Origin: Gymnorhina tibicen
Taxonomy: Eukaryota > Chordata > Aves > Passeriformes > Artamidae
Assembly (NCBI GenBank): GCA_013399875.1
Contig: VXAZ01000606.1
Coordinates: 62,001 to 126,000, forward strand
Length of the DNA stretch: 64,000 nucleotides
Reading direction: 5' to 3'
The notes under the pieces are model-generated. The model was not told where the DNA came from. It saw nothing but the letters and a program-made list of their open reading frames with translations, and made no database searches. Both the position numbers and the translations under genes were made by a program. Below are positions 35,201 to 48,601 of this stretch, one piece after another; the first letter of the stretch is position 1; the number at the start of each line of letters is the position of its first letter.

Positions 35201-38200
35201 CATGACACTTGGTAAAAATTTAACATTCTGTCCACACTCTCGAGTGTTCCATGTATTAAAAAGCTATCTAGACAACACTGTTTCTTGCTTTGACACATAA
35301 ATAAAATGATCTTTGAGGCAGTTTTTGCTCCTCTTTACATTGCCATGACCAGTACTGTGTTACTGTGCAAGATAGCCCACTGCAAACATGCCAGTAACAT
35401 GCCTAAAGCTACAAGATCATTTTCTTCACAAAACCGCAACCACAAATTTGGCCTTTAATTGAGAAATTTAAGAGAACATTCTGTCTGGATAGTAATCTGC
35501 ATGATTCATCCTTGTCACTGAGATCTGCAGGTGCTGCTTTGGGAGGGATGGGGGAAAAGCACTTAGAAAAGTATTTCAGGAAAGCATCATTTTTTGGAAA
35601 AAATTGATTTAACTCTGATTTTTCAGGGATGGAAAACAACCTGCATGGAAACTTCATTAACCTTAACTGAAACTATACAACAAAAATTATGCTAATAAAC
35701 TGCTTTATAACTCATACATCATTTAGAAGAAAAGTAAAAATATCCACAATTTGTAAACTTCTTAAGTGTTTTTCTTTAACATCGCACTTCAGAGATTTCT
35801 CCCCTTGACATTAAGACCTGCTTATGTCCCCTTGACATAAGTCTGCTCAGTACACAGACTTGTTATCCCAAGCAAGGGACAGCTTCCAGTGCTATGGCTT
35901 TTTCACGCTCTGTCACAAGGAAATTTCCCTAACTCTGACAAAAAACAATTGTAAAAGACCAGTGCTTTCACAGGCTTTCCTACATAAATCTCAGTGGAGT
36001 TCTACTGGAAACAAAGCTTCTTGCACTGGAAGTCCACCTCATGCTTGGGGTATCAACATCACCACAAACAGCATCACCACCCACCAGAGACTTCCAAGAA
36101 TGAAACAAGCTTTCAAACACTTTCCAGATCCAAACCAGGCATTTTTGAAATGGGAAGCATGCAGTATCTCTCTTTTGCCAAAAATGTAGGATAAAGCTAT
36201 GTGCGGCAGACACTCCCTTTTTAGGAAAAAGGGACAAAACTTCACATGTACATTTTGCAATGATTATTTAGGGTTGTTTTTCTTTAGAGGCATTACTTAC
36301 ATCACCAATAAAAGCAATTACTATTAGTCATATAGCATATGTGGTACTAGTAGGCACAAAATATGCTCTAAGGCTTTTTTATTTTAACAGCCTGGATTTC
36401 CCATTCAGCTACCAAAACTGAAATTATAAAATTGTGAGTTAAACAATATAAGCAAGACAAATACATTTCTTATGCATATTTGAAATGCTATAAAATTGTT
36501 TAAAGTGTTTTTACTCCAGTAAAATCCAGCACATTGAAAAGAACTGTTTTTTTCTTAATTCTTCCACCCAGACACTTGTGTCATCACTTCCAACTACAAA
36601 CCTACTAAACAAAAAACGCTTTAAAGGGATAAGTACGCTGGAGATTCCTTACGGAGCAGTAGGAAGAAACTGGTAATTTAATTTCTGAATATGCTGTCCT
36701 TTCTAAGCCTTTTGCACACTGTATTTTCAAAAGATTTGAAACATTTCTTCTCTGTCTGATTTACCTTACTTGGGCTTTTCTTACCAAAACACAACATATC
36801 TGCTTCTTTTGTTACTACACTGCAACTTTTGGCAAAACCATTGTGTTACGTTATTTTAACTACTGAATGGCCCAGTGAAATCAGTGTGTCTTACAGTTCT
36901 TCCACTTCAAAACAAACCTTTGTAATACTTACTGCTACTAAAATAAAAAGGAAGTAAAACACTCTTTGTAACATGATTTTATAAGGTGTTGGTTCTCATA
37001 TGACTCATCATTAAAAGATGATGAAAAAGTAAGATATCTTATAACTCAGTCATGCAGTATTATGTCATGGAAGTTAAATGGCCAAGATCACCTGCAATGA
37101 CTGTGAAATAGCACCTCAGGGAACCCTGAGGATGATAGGGTACACAACTACCTTAGAACACCCAAACTACATAGTAATCACCCACATTCAGTATCAGTGA
37201 TGTCTGAATTCTTTCAAGTGCAAAGTTTTTCACTCTGAACAGTTTTACACACTCGAGAGGAGAGTGCAAATAAGAACTGACGCAATGCAAGCCCTTTCTG
37301 GGGGCCCAATGGTCCACTCTGCAACTCTTCCAGTAACACCAGGCAGTGGGGGGCTGCCTTGTACATACACTAGGTTATGAGAAACGTACTTCAGAGCAAG
37401 ACTGCAACTCACACAAACTGGCTGCCCAGATTTCTAGTCACATCACTGCCTTAGCAAGAACTCTAACCTTGTTTTTAGAACTTTTAAAATAAATACCGTA
37501 GAGTAAATAATAGTTTTTGTTAACGTCTACAATTTTTCATCAACTACGTTTTCGTGCATCAGACTTTTGGTGTATCAAGCTATAACAGCTTGCAAAACGA
37601 TTTGATAAGAAATACTCGCAGAATACTGTCAGCTTTCTAAGGAAAATATGTAGAAAAATGGTCTGGTATTGGAGGCAAAGTCTAAGACTTGGGATACTAT
37701 TGCTTTATGCTGCTGTCTATTCCTGTTTGATAAATCACAAAATAAGGAATGTAATTCCCCGCACAACATAGGTGTTTTTGAGATTTAACACCTTATGATT
37801 ATGAAGAAACGCAAAACAGCATCTAGTTAGGTACCTAAAATATATATGCAGGTACAACAAACACCTAAGGGAGCAATAAAAGTGCTTAAAGGTAGAGCTA
37901 GTGCCATTTTAGACACCCTCGGGTGGGCACCCCAGTCACTTGGATGGTGATGGCAGAAATGACAGAGAACCTAAGACAGACACATACTCTTCTGGGACAG
38001 CAGCTGGGCAGCACACAGGATGCTCTACATTACTGAAAACAGCACAGGTCTGTGCTTGGGCAATAAAATCTCACTGCTAAACTGGTTTAGCAAGTATACC
38101 TCCACTCTGTGAAGGAAGTAAAATTAAAGCGACTTTTTATAAACAAAATAAAATACTAAAAGAGGCTTTTACATATATAAATATTCCCCAGTCTTTCTTT

Positions 38201-40945
38201 GTCCCAGATTTGCAAACACACAATTTGTGAAACAAAAGATGTGGACCGATGACACCAGTTTTTCCACACCAGTGTCATTCCTCATCTGTTATAGTTAAGA
38301 GGGTTTTTTTAGTTATAGCTGGTGCTGGTATGTTCTTTCAGTATTAATAGCTAATGGAGCTGTATGGTCATATATCCTAGGTTCTGCTATTTTTGCTTTC
38401 CTATTCCACCTTCTAAAACCTGGCACAAAGTATAGCTAAGTGTTCCAAAAATCCCAGCTTTCACTGTAATTTTGCAGAGGTCCACCATTAGTTCTGCTGA
38501 TATACAGAAAATAAGGAAAGAGGAAACAGAACACTTTTCTTTTTGTCTGCTTTAATTTGGAAAAAAACCCCCCACCAAACCCCACAGCAGTCTGGTCCAC
38601 TTCTTTTTCTAAACTGCTGATGAGGATACAGGTGACAAAAAGCTGTAAGACTCTTACACATGAGTGTAACCTGCATCAGAAATTCATCTTGTTCCTGGCC
38701 TTGCCATTGCGATGTCACTTTACCTCTGCAAATCTCTCTTTTGCGAACAGGCGGTTTTGACAGCAACAACAATTTTTGGAAAGACTTTTTTTTGGGAGAT
38801 AAAAAAAGCTTTTGCAACTACCTTACCAGCACTTACTTAAATTTCAAATTCTAGACAAGAGGTGGCAAAGATAATTTGATGATACTTTTCACCCAGGTTT
38901 AGTAAAAAACAATTTGAAGGTTGTATCCTCAGTAATGGTATCCAGGATGGGAACATCTGCAAGTTTTTTAATATATCTGAAAATTCTCATTCTCCTACTA
39001 TTACAGTGTGGGAAAAAAAGGAAAATATGTAATAATTAGGACAAATGCATTCCTGATGGTGTCATATCAAGTCTCTCTGGAAACATAATCTTTGTCTTTC
39101 ATCTTTGAGTGGACATTGCTTCCAAAATACACAGTAGTGATTGCTTCCCTTTTTATTAGGGAAAAGCTAAGCAAATTGACAAAATTGCTTTACTGTCTCA
39201 TTTCCTTCTAGGAACCAGGTCTTTTCAATCCTGTTTCCTTTTCAATTAATTAATGTGACACCTCCACAACTAAATGGCAATGTGCAAGAGAACTACCACT
39301 TAATCAAAAGCTAGGGAGGCTATTATGTCATATTCACACATGAATTCTGTAATGCTAGAAGACAAAGTGAAGGTGAGTTAGACCTGACAAATTACTTGGA
39401 TGCAGGGAGTCATTTTATCAATATTTGAGAGGCTGAGAAAGAAAGAAAAGTATTTTCTCTATGTATGCGTGTCTATATAGACTGAATAGGAGGAATAAGA
39501 ACAGGAATAGGAGACTGTGTTCATAAGAAGCTTTAATTTGAGGCTAATGTATGTTCATCAGGTGAAGGCTTCCAAGTGAGAAAGGAAATAAGTTTATTTT
39601 ATGAGTAACAGTTAAATGTTCAAGCAGGCAATGAAGTACTTTACCGAGGCCATTTTGGGATACCAAACATTTTCAAGATTATATATTCCCTCATATTTCA
39701 TGTTTAGCGTTCCTCCAAGTAAAATATGTAGTTCTCTTTAGTTACTCGGTTATGAAAAGTACTTTAAAGGCAAGGGGATATTTTTGATAATCTGCATCTT
39801 AAACTTTTCATGAAACTTTTTTAAAGTTTACCTTTTTGTGCACTCTGACATTTTTGTCTGGCATTTTCATTAATTTTGCAACATACATAGCTGAAATGTT
39901 AACTGATCAATACTTTGTCTCTCTCATGTAGCACTAGAGTAAAGCTCCCTAAGGACCACAGAGCAGTACAGAAATTAAATGTGTATCAAATGTTAATGTT
40001 AAACACAGCAGTACTTACTGTATAATGACTGAAATGGCTAAAAGAATTCCAAATGGACAGATGGTAGCACAAATTATCTACGATCACATTTCAAGATTAA
40101 AATTTGTCCCATAAAATAATTGACTCACACTGAAGTGTGTTCTTTTACTGGCAGCTCCATTGTCCAATTATTTTTCTGCTCATTACAGTGAGAAATTCTA
40201 GTACTGGAAAAAAAGAATACACACCTTTTTCCCCTCATGTTGCACCCACTGACATCTATAAGACCAGAAATGTCTGGTCAAGAAGCTGATGGAAATTAGG
40301 ACCAATTTAGCAGATACTTCAGTGCCCACAGTGGATTAATCTGAAGAAAAAACATCCACTTTTGCATACTTTACTAAAGTTCTCCTGCCTGAAATGTACC
40401 ATATTAATTACCAAATTTAAAAAAAATTAACTGCTAAATACTGCAAAAGTCTGTTTTAAACAGAGAAAAACGTGATTTTACGGCAAAGGCTGTCTAGATA
40501 TTCTGGTTTTTCCCACTGTATTTAGGTTCTTAAGAAGCATAAACATAAGTACATAACACATTCTTGATCAGCCGCTAGACATGTGATATAATAAAACTGT
40601 TCTGGAACTGAAATATTGACTTAATATTGTTGTTATGCATTTCCTTTATTTAACAGGAGATAAATACAAAAAAGCAGTAGAGAATATAGAATTTTCTAAT
40701 TGCTCTAAGACAAAGTCATATGCTAGCCAGATCAACCTATTGTTCATGAGTTATTTATTAATATTGTTGACTATCTGAAAAATAACACCTATTAATACAT
40801 CACAGTTACATCAGCACAAAAATATAAAACCAATATATATAGGGAGGAATTTTTCTTCTGCTGTGAATTACCAAAGCATAGAAAAAAGAAATGGAGTGAA
40901 AACCCTAAGTCATTCAGACAAAATCCCCAGTGAAGGTGATGAGCT
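32233..40945. other. Intronic DNA without recognised genes
   Basis: Searched for the remaining MCTP1 C-terminal exons on the minus strand, without success. G/T-rich low-complexity sequence lies at about 33000-33075. Short open frames near 33261-33607 and 35409-36260 have no domain or splice support. Confidence 0.5.
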
Positions 40946-41132
40946 NNNNNNNNNNNNNNNNNNNNNNNNNNNNNNNNNNNNNNNNNNNNNNNNNNNNNNN
41001 NNNNNNNNNNNNNNNNNNNNNNNNNNNNNNNNNNNNNNNNNNNNNNNNNNNNNNNNNNNNNNNNNNNNNNNNNNNNNNNNNNNNNNNNNNNNNNNNNNNN
41101 NNNNNNNNNNNNNNNNNNNNNNNNNNNNNNNN
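40946..41132. other. Assembly gap, 187 Ns
   Basis: It lies 2.66 kb downstream of the last MCTP1 exon seen. No shared flanking sequence is evident, unlike the gap at 15883. The next exon (first membrane segment) could lie inside. Confidence 0.98.
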
Positions 41133-43790
41133 TTATAAAGGCCTATAAAGCAGGTAACTGTAGCTTAGTATAGTTACCATATTAATCAAGGTTCTCTGTA
41201 GGTTTCCAAGAGTAGTTCTCCTCTCCAGATCCATCTTAGTAATTACATTTTTGAAAACTGAGCTATTTGTCCAGAATTTCTTCACCTGTGGTCCTGCATA
41301 TCGCCATCAGAAAGAAAAGCCACACGGTAAGGTACTAGAAAAAAGTATCCATAACTGTAATGCCAAGGATATGGGGCATTGGGAGATATGAAATATCAAC
41401 CCTACATATGCAAGTTATGTGAAATGATTGTAACTCTGTACCAGGATGCACCCATCATGGTATATTTTCAAATCCAAGAGAATAGAAGAAATGGTTAGTT
41501 TAAAACCTTACTTCTCGTACATTGTTTATTAGTCTGCCTAAAGAGCTGAAAACCTCCAGAACAGCCTGTTTCTCATCTGCTTTCTGGCACTGACATTTCA
41601 CTGTGACATCTTCTAACCTCTAGGAGACTACTTCAAGAGGAGATATAATTTGTATAATAGTGAAAAGATGAAAATGAAACATATAGGTACATTTATTTTA
41701 TACACTCTATTAAATTCAAATGTAACCTTAGTGTAAGTATAATTCATCATAACACAAGCAAGTGGATTACTCTCAAGATTTCAAGAGCCTACGAAAGTCC
41801 AGAAACCACCTAAACCCAAAGCTTATAATCATGATAAAAATCCACATATATTTGACTTGGCCAGCAAAAACTTCTTTTGCCTGACAGAGGAATGATTTGA
41901 TCCTTGGAGAGAATAACATCAGGTCGAAAAGCACAGGATGCATTTTGGATGCAGAACAGGAATACATCTGTACTATCACAGCACTGATGTAAACATAAAA
42001 ATTTACTACAACACCTACACAGCAAAACAAATACTGTAAGAAAACCAAGAAAATCAGATTTTTGATATATCTGTCTCTATATACAGATAGGTATGAACAA
42101 TATGAATATATCTATAAAAATATAATCAGGAACATGTTTCTACTGCAATACACTGTAACTATAAGAAAAACATATACTGATTATTGACCTCCCTACTCAA
42201 ATTCTGTGTTTTATGTACTACTACTTATTATGACACTGATTTTTTTCTACGGCCAGAAATAATTACAGTTTAACAGCAACACAACTTCTTCCTTGGCCAT
42301 AGCAGTGTGCCATGGGAAAAAAAAAATAATTTGCTCAAAGAATAGGATGTCTGTCCATTTTCGTTTCTTCCGCTGGCAACAGCTGAGTGTTCCACATCCA
42401 TATTAAAATCCAACTTAGAACGATGAATACTTAGTAACTGGAGCAGTAAGAGCAATATAAACATTCAAGTTTTATGTTGAAACTTGCATTTTCCTATGAA
42501 GTGTTGTTAACTTTTAACCGAAATGATAGATTGCCTTTCTACAGTAAACGTAGCAAGCATATTTAACCTTTGCACATTGTTCCATTACTACAGACATCAG
42601 TAAAAGTACAAACCCCTGATTCTTTGAATAGCATATATATCTCCTGTACTCCCAACAAACTTGGTAACCAAGGACCGACAGCATGCTGCCATCCTTGACA
42701 GGCACAAGGTGGCTTAACAAGCAACACAGTACAAATGGAGCCCTGCAAGAAGAAACTTTCTGCAAAACATGACTTAGCATGACTTAGTGACACACCCAAC
42801 TACCCCATTTCACTGCACAGTCAGCTCCAATGCCTGGTTTGATTTCTCCAAAATTGAGGCACCTGACCTTCAGGCACCCAGGTAAAAAGTACTGTCACCA
42901 GACGATGTCTGTAATTGTTCAAAGTTATACCAAAACCATTCCCTATTCATAATCATGGTGGAGAGGCTCCTAATCTCAGTATTTCAGCCAATTTAATAAA
43001 TTTAGGTATTCCAGAAAGTATGTCCATGCATACATTTTTACTCCTAGTGGGGCTCTCTAATGAAAAAATAAATGGGGAATCTGGTCTTGTTTGTAGCTCT
43101 TATGATTTTAAAAATAAAGAGATATTTATCTGGGTAACACAATGCAATCCACAATTATGCTTGGAATTTTCAAAATTTAACAGAAAAATAAAGGTTAATA
43201 CTAATGAAGATAATGTTCATGAAGACGCAGCAGTTTTTTCTAAATAGCTAAAAATGAATTCACTAAAAACCATTCACTAAAAACTTTGACCAGAGCTTGC
43301 TGCCTAAAAGGTATTAGTTTGTTTGCATTAATGGTTTTGAAGTTGGGTTTGTTTTATTTTGGTGGATTTTTTATCTAGGAACACCACCTTTGAATAATTA
43401 ATAATCAAAAATACTTTAAGAGTCATTATTCAATATACAAGGGGACCAAACAAAATTTAACGGAAGTAATTTGTGAGAAGCTTAAAATATATTATCCATA
43501 GTTCACTGACTCTATTTTGATTTGGATCACCTGCTTGTAACTTATATAAGCAATTACATTTATACTATATATATACAATTATAAATTTTAAAAAACACTC
43601 CATCTTGTTTGTGTGACATTTTAAACTTAATTACTTTTTTAACAAACTGAATAAACGTGACTTATGGTATCATCATAATGCAAAGTTTTAAATAAATTAA
43701 AAAGAAACCACCACATCTACACAGTATTGTCTCTCAGTCTAGAATACAAACACACAGTGATGATTAAAAATAGTATAAAGAATATCATAC
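41133..43790. other. MCTP1: Intron following the last visible MCTP1 exon
   Basis: AT-rich. Open frames at 41773-42048 and 42514-42799 on the minus strand are hydrophobic by composition and do not match the expected MCTP1 continuation. Confidence 0.55.
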
Positions 43791-43910
43791 CAAAAAAGCA
43801 GCTAGACTTCTTGGTGGAGAATCCCAGTCAAAACAACTGCTAATATAGCAGACAGCAGTAACAAGCGCCATGATACAATGCTTCATCCGGATAAAGTTCC
43901 TTAACAGTAG
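43791..43910 (-). CDS. MCTP1: MCTP1 coding exon, approach to the first membrane segment
   Basis: This 40-codon exon begins LLLRNFIRMKHCIMALVTAV and ends SCFDWDSPPRSLAAFL. The acceptor is TTTTTAACAG and the donor GTATGA. The FDWDSPPRSLAAF stretch is a strong MCTP signature immediately before the first C-terminal transmembrane segment. That segment should be encoded by the next exon downstream (lower coordinates). I could not find that exon, nor the exon for the second membrane segment and C-terminal tail, between 1 and 43790. The 187-N gap at 40946-41132 is the one place inside the window where the next exon could be hidden. Confidence 0.93.
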
Positions 43911-45456
43911 CTGTTAAAAAGAAGAATGAAAATATTTCAAAGCCTCAAAAAGTTTCAGGAGAGGCTCATGCTAACAATACCGTCATTCTCAATTTGGGTG
44001 AAGCCTGAGAAAATATTAAGCTCTCTAGGTCACAAATTGAGCAAGTTAGTTTAAAATCTGAGACTTGAAGAGAGAGAATTTGTTAATTGTGCCAATTGGT
44101 ATTTGTTGAATTTAATTCTAGATGGTACAAACACTGTTCAACATTAAAAAGCCACTTGCAAAATTTCACAAATTATTTTGTTAATTAGATTTCAGTTTTA
44201 TTAAGCCTTTCTTAACAAACGTTTTTTTAAATAAAAAGATGCTGCAGGACACTAACCTGAAACCATGCAACATTACTGCTCTAATATAATTAAGACATCT
44301 GCACCATTTAATGTCTGCTGTAATTTATTTTGAAAACATTGTTTTAAGTATTTACCAAAGTAATCTGCATACTTTCAAATTACATATATGTAGGACATAA
44401 AAGCTCTAGGTTTTGATTCAGGAAAATGTACTTAAATCCTCTAAAATGGCAACACATTTCACCACAAAAAGTGAAAAAACCAGTGAATGATTTGTGTGCT
44501 GAATCGCATAGAAAATGATCACTCCTCCTGCCATCTGTAGAAGTCACAGTCATTTTCTTTTAGGAAACTGGGAAGAAGAATGAATCTTGAGTAAAAGGCT
44601 TTGTTGCTTCTTTGCTGAAAGAGTAGTGCAAAATGCAGCTTTACTAACGCATTATTCAAAATTGCAAACAAAAAAATATTTTGCCTCTTGAAATGCTTTT
44701 TTAAATGAACTATATCATACACTGATATAAAATTCATCCAGCAGGTATTTAAACCATGCTCAAGTCTACAAGCTTTCAGAAATAAAGAAAACAGTTCTGA
44801 GACCTTTGACTTTTCACTGCAAACAACAAAAATCTTGTTCCCATTGTCCAACCAAATCTCTCCATATAAGTTACATCATTTGTGGAACATGAAAAACTGA
44901 GTCCAAAGTAGCTCAAGTGCAGAAAAATATGTGTTTTTAAATTATTTTTTACCAAAGCATCAAAATAGTGTGTAGCAAAAGTATCCAACAGAAAAAAGAA
45001 AGAGTCGAGACATTTCCTACTTTTGGGATTCCAAATAGTTTTAGTCTGCTTTCACCTTTGATTCAAATCTTACTCAAGTAACTTGCTTAAAATTTGGCTA
45101 AAAGAATGCTGACTCTTTACCCTGCAACAAATGGAGAACTTTTGGGTCAAAGTTAAAGGCAAAAATTTATGCAAGACTTATTTTACATGCACCTGTGCAA
45201 TAATCTGATATGTGTGAAACCTGATGGTTTCAACTGTGTTCTTATTCATGTATTTCATGGAAATTAGGCAGCAATTTATAGAGGAGACACATTAAACCCA
45301 TGTATTTTGTTTCTGACTTCTCAACCTATCATATTCTTTTGTAAACATGTAATGAAAATGTTATTCTTTACTCTCAGCAGTATGATACCAGATACTTGAA
45401 TGTGCACACTTGATATTAAGGATTTTAGAAGGGATTAGTGTTTCCTTACTCTTTAC

Positions 45457-45531
45457 CTGTTTAGACAGTCTGTCTTCCTCTTCAATGTACTTCTGTTCTT
45501 TTGGCATTAAGGTTCGTATGCTGGCTTTCAC
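45457..45531 (-). CDS. MCTP1: MCTP1 coding exon, linker after the last C2 domain
   Basis: This 25-codon exon is phase 0 at both ends and reads VKASIRTLMPKEQKYIEEED then RLSKQ. The acceptor is TGCATAG and the donor GTAAAG. It encodes the charged linker between the last C2 domain and the membrane-anchoring region. It lies 346 bp downstream of the previous exon. The exon is below usual ORF length limits and is recognised only by translation in the frame set by its neighbours. Confidence 0.93.
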
Positions 45532-45877
45532 CTATGCATTAAAATGTGTGTCAGTATTTCAAGTTCACTTGCTCCTTACTAATAACACAGGCTTCAATTC
45601 ACAGAATTTACTAAGTTTCAAAGTCATGGCTGCCAAGCTTGGGACACATAAGCACACACAGAGACAAGAGTTGCTGCTCTGTACATTAGCAGCAATAGCA
45701 GCAGTAGCAGCAACAAAAAGAGTGGGTGTGCCAAGCAGTGGCAGAAGAGTATTCTGTAGTATACATCAAGGCTTAGAGAAAACGAGGAATGACAGAAATT
45801 CTCTACAAATCAGGAACAAAAGCTTTCATGAAACTGAACTCTTTAGCAGTACAAAAAAACCCAAAGTTAAGACTTAC

Positions 45878-45979
45878 AGCATTAAAAATCACATCTATTT
45901 CAAGATAGATGACCCCCTTTGTTGGCCCTGTCAGCTGCTTGTTTTTCAAGACGTAGGCTTTCTGTTCACCATTTTGAAT
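45878..45979 (-). CDS. MCTP1: MCTP1 coding exon, end of the last C2 domain
   Basis: This exon has exactly 34 codons, phase 0 at both ends. It reads IQNGEQKAYVLKNKQL, then TGPTKGVIYLEIDVIFNA. The acceptor is TTCCTGCAG and the donor GTAAGT. This segment closes the C2 beta-sandwich; the strand GVIYLEIDVI is typical of MCTP proteins. The IQNGEQKAYVLKNKQL wording separates MCTP1 from its paralogue MCTP2, which differs clearly here as far as I know the family. A long open frame on the opposite strand (45410-46102) overlaps this exon but is a shadow. Confidence 0.95.
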
Positions 45980-46317
45980 CTGCAGGAAAAGGACATGACA
46001 GCCGTCTGTCTCACGGTCTCCGCTGAATACACCCCCCCGGTGACCCCTGACCCCCAGCTGCTGAAACTGACAGAGAACCCAAAACAACTGTGGCAAGTCT
46101 GACAAGTACCTGTTCATTACCAGGACCGAGTCTGTCAAGAAAAATTAACTATCATGGGATTCAACATGGCCGTGAATAGAGTATGTTAAAATTTTAGTGT
46201 TCTTATTACAGACCTTGGTTGAGAAATGACAGACTCAGGGCTGCAAATTTTTTTTTTTCTCTTTCCCCCTTTCAGCAGGAAAAATTCAGAGCAGTATGTC
46301 AGGTGAATGAAGCTTAC

Positions 46318-46420
46318 AGACAGCAATGGTATAGCAACTTTGCCTAGAAAGTCAGCACTTCGATCGCGGTCTTCGTCGTAAACTGTCACTTCAAGCACCG
46401 AGTGGATGTCCTTTATATTG
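46318..46420 (-). CDS. MCTP1: MCTP1 coding exon, C-terminal half of the last C2 domain
   Basis: This 103-bp exon starts with the single base that completes the Phe codon from the previous exon, then has 34 full codons. It reads [20 protein letters not shown] and continues [14 protein letters not shown]. The [14 protein letters not shown] stretch is the acidic Ca2+-binding loop of a C2 domain, with several aspartates in the ligand pattern. The acceptor is CTTTGTAG and the donor GTAAGC. The open frame runs past the donor for some codons, so the longer open stretch is not all coding. The next exon, at 45878-45979, continues in frame after a 338-bp intron. Identification as MCTP1 rather than MCTP2 rests mainly on the two exons that follow. 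Confidence 0.95.
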
Positions 46421-48498
46421 CTACAAAGAGAGAAGTACACACAGAAGAAAGAAGTCACTTACAGCAGCGGGTACCAAGGACAAAACTGTAAAAGGTTAGC
46501 ACGATACCCGTCTATTTTTCCAAGCCATGGAGGAGAACTGAACTTAAGTAAATGAGACATCTCTGCATATAACCAAAATGCTTTCTAAGGGCTGCAATGA
46601 TTACTCTTTCTCTCTCTCTGCAAGGCTTTTCCAGCTGAAGTTTTCTGAAGGATGTTGCTTTAAATCTCCTACCTGGGATTTGCACTGCATGACCTGCAAG
46701 GACCAGCACTGGGGGATTTACAGTCACCAGCAGAAGGACTGAGAGCTTTTAAAAGCTATTCTTAATCATTGCTAGCCTTGTGGCAATTCTTGCTGCAAAT
46801 ACTGTGAAACCTGTAGGTTTGTAAATGGAAATAATTACAAGCTACAAGGGCATATCCTTGCACTAAGAACAAGGTCTTTATTTCTGAAATCCTCGTTTAA
46901 TTACAAATATACAACAAATTACAGCAAATAAAGAACAAACAATATGGAACAATGCATCTCTCAGGTACAATTGAGGAAAAAAGGTACAACTGAGGAAAAA
47001 AGACTGCAAACTATTAAACACTCCATTGCCATGCACAAGAAATGTCACTTTTTTGGGTGAAAAATTCATATTTCTTATTTGAATAAAAAGAATTATTTGA
47101 GAGAACTCATGTTTGATTGAACGGCTGATCCAGGAAATACAAATTCAAGCAAAGCAGTTTAACTTCAGTAAAATATATTCCTCCAGATCAGGGATTGCTA
47201 GCCCAAAAATTAATTAAGAAATCTGAGGATAAACGCAGATGTACATAGAAGGAAGGCCTTGAAAACCTTTAGAGGTTTTCTATTCAATTTCTGATTAGTC
47301 TTTTGTCCTCTACAAATCCAGGCAATTCCTTGTGCAGAGAACACTGTCAAGAAGTAGAGGATGATTAGTCACTAGCTCTATTAGTAAATAATTAAAAATA
47401 TATTAATGAAAAATCTGGCGTGGTTTTGCAGATACAGAAGTGAGAACTACAATAATAAGCTTTTGAAAAGTACAACTACTGCAAGTTTTTTTCTTTTGTT
47501 CTGAATTCCTTTCTGAGAGCTCACTGCAGGTCAAGAAAACCTGTGGACACTAAATATGTGAATGACAAATCTAGAGGGCAAAACAAAAATTAAGATCACA
47601 CTGAGTTTTGAGATTAATGGCAAAATATAGCATTTTCATGTACAATAAAGTGAAGTAAGTGTACACAAAACTAAAGCTTCTACTCATTTTGCAGATGATT
47701 GTTACTGATTTCAGCAGCAGTGAGACCTGCAGTGGTAAATTTTTTCTACTCATTGGTGTCAAATTACAGTCAGCTAGAGACAAGGGGAAAAAAAAGGCAA
47801 TTGAGCAAGGCAAACAACAAGGACATTTTGTTTGTGGAAGACTTTTTTTCTATTTTGTCAAAGCCTTCGACTGTCTTCAAAATAACACAAGGATAAAAGA
47901 ACCAATCACATCACTTCCCAATAAACTGTTTTAGACTGCATTTTACCCAACAGCTGAATTGTACTAGTATGATACTAGATGGTATTGTGAGAAGTGCAGC
48001 TGGTAAATGGAAACAAGAAGTGGAAAGTATTTAATCATAATGCAGAGAAGTATAAATGCAAATAGAATTTCTAACTTTATGTAGTTATCTAGTGTTTTTT
48101 ACAGTTAACAATCACATTTTAATGAATATCATAATCACAGTATCTTTTTTTCCCCATTCAAAACTTCAGGGGCAAATCCATCACACTGGATTTGACCCTT
48201 GAAAGTCTTGCTGAACCTAACAGGAGTCTGGTGTGCATAGAATTACTCATACCTGGTTTCCAAGAAACAGACCCGGCATTTTTATGTTTAAAATGATACC
48301 ACTTCTCTAATTTTTTTTTGTGTTTTTAATCCTCAAAACGTATTCAGATGTTTAGTTCAGAAATATCAGTATGTCATCACTATTCTTCTTTAGAACTACC
48401 AGTAAGTATTTTTGATCCCTCTCCAATACCCTCACCTCCAAAAAACTGCCCAAAACCCACTGCCCATCCGTTCCCCCAGTCTAAATCCAAACACCTAC

Positions 48499-48601
48499 AA
48501 TGTGAAGATTTTGTTCCATTCTGGATTGAGGTTCCTGTAGACAGTATGTGTCAGCAGTCTGTCATTGTTCAATTCAACTACACAAAATGGGTCACTTTTA
48601 C
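48499..48601 (-). CDS. MCTP1: MCTP1 coding exon, N-terminal half of the last C2 domain
   Basis: This 103-bp exon encodes part of the third (membrane-proximal) C2 domain of MCTP1, an ER/endosome-associated protein with Ca2+-binding C2 domains and two C-terminal membrane segments. Seen directly on the minus strand: a TTACAG acceptor, then a frame reading [20 protein letters not shown] and ending NPEWNKIFT, then a GTAGGT donor. The SDPF segment is the C2 loop that carries a Ca2+-ligand aspartate, and NPEWN is a common C2 motif. The exon begins with two bases of a split codon and ends with two bases of another. The second split codon is completed by the first base of the exon at 46318-46420, giving TTC (Phe). 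That exact phase match supports both boundaries. No upstream exon was found between 48602 and 64000. Confidence 0.93.

Larger units (their letters stand above)
43911..48498. other. MCTP1: Short MCTP1 introns between the five exons
   Basis: Four introns of about 1.55 kb, 346 bp, 338 bp and 2.08 kb separate the exons. They are AT-rich and I see no large transposon in them. This is the only gene-dense part of the window and contrasts with the repeat-rich introns on either side. A short imperfect AGC/GCA repeat lies at about 45688-45715. Confidence 0.8.

Noticed and set aside
45410..46102. 230-codon plus-strand open frame
   Set aside because: It is antisense across two well-supported MCTP1 exons and the intron between them; its openness reflects the exon composition on the other strand.
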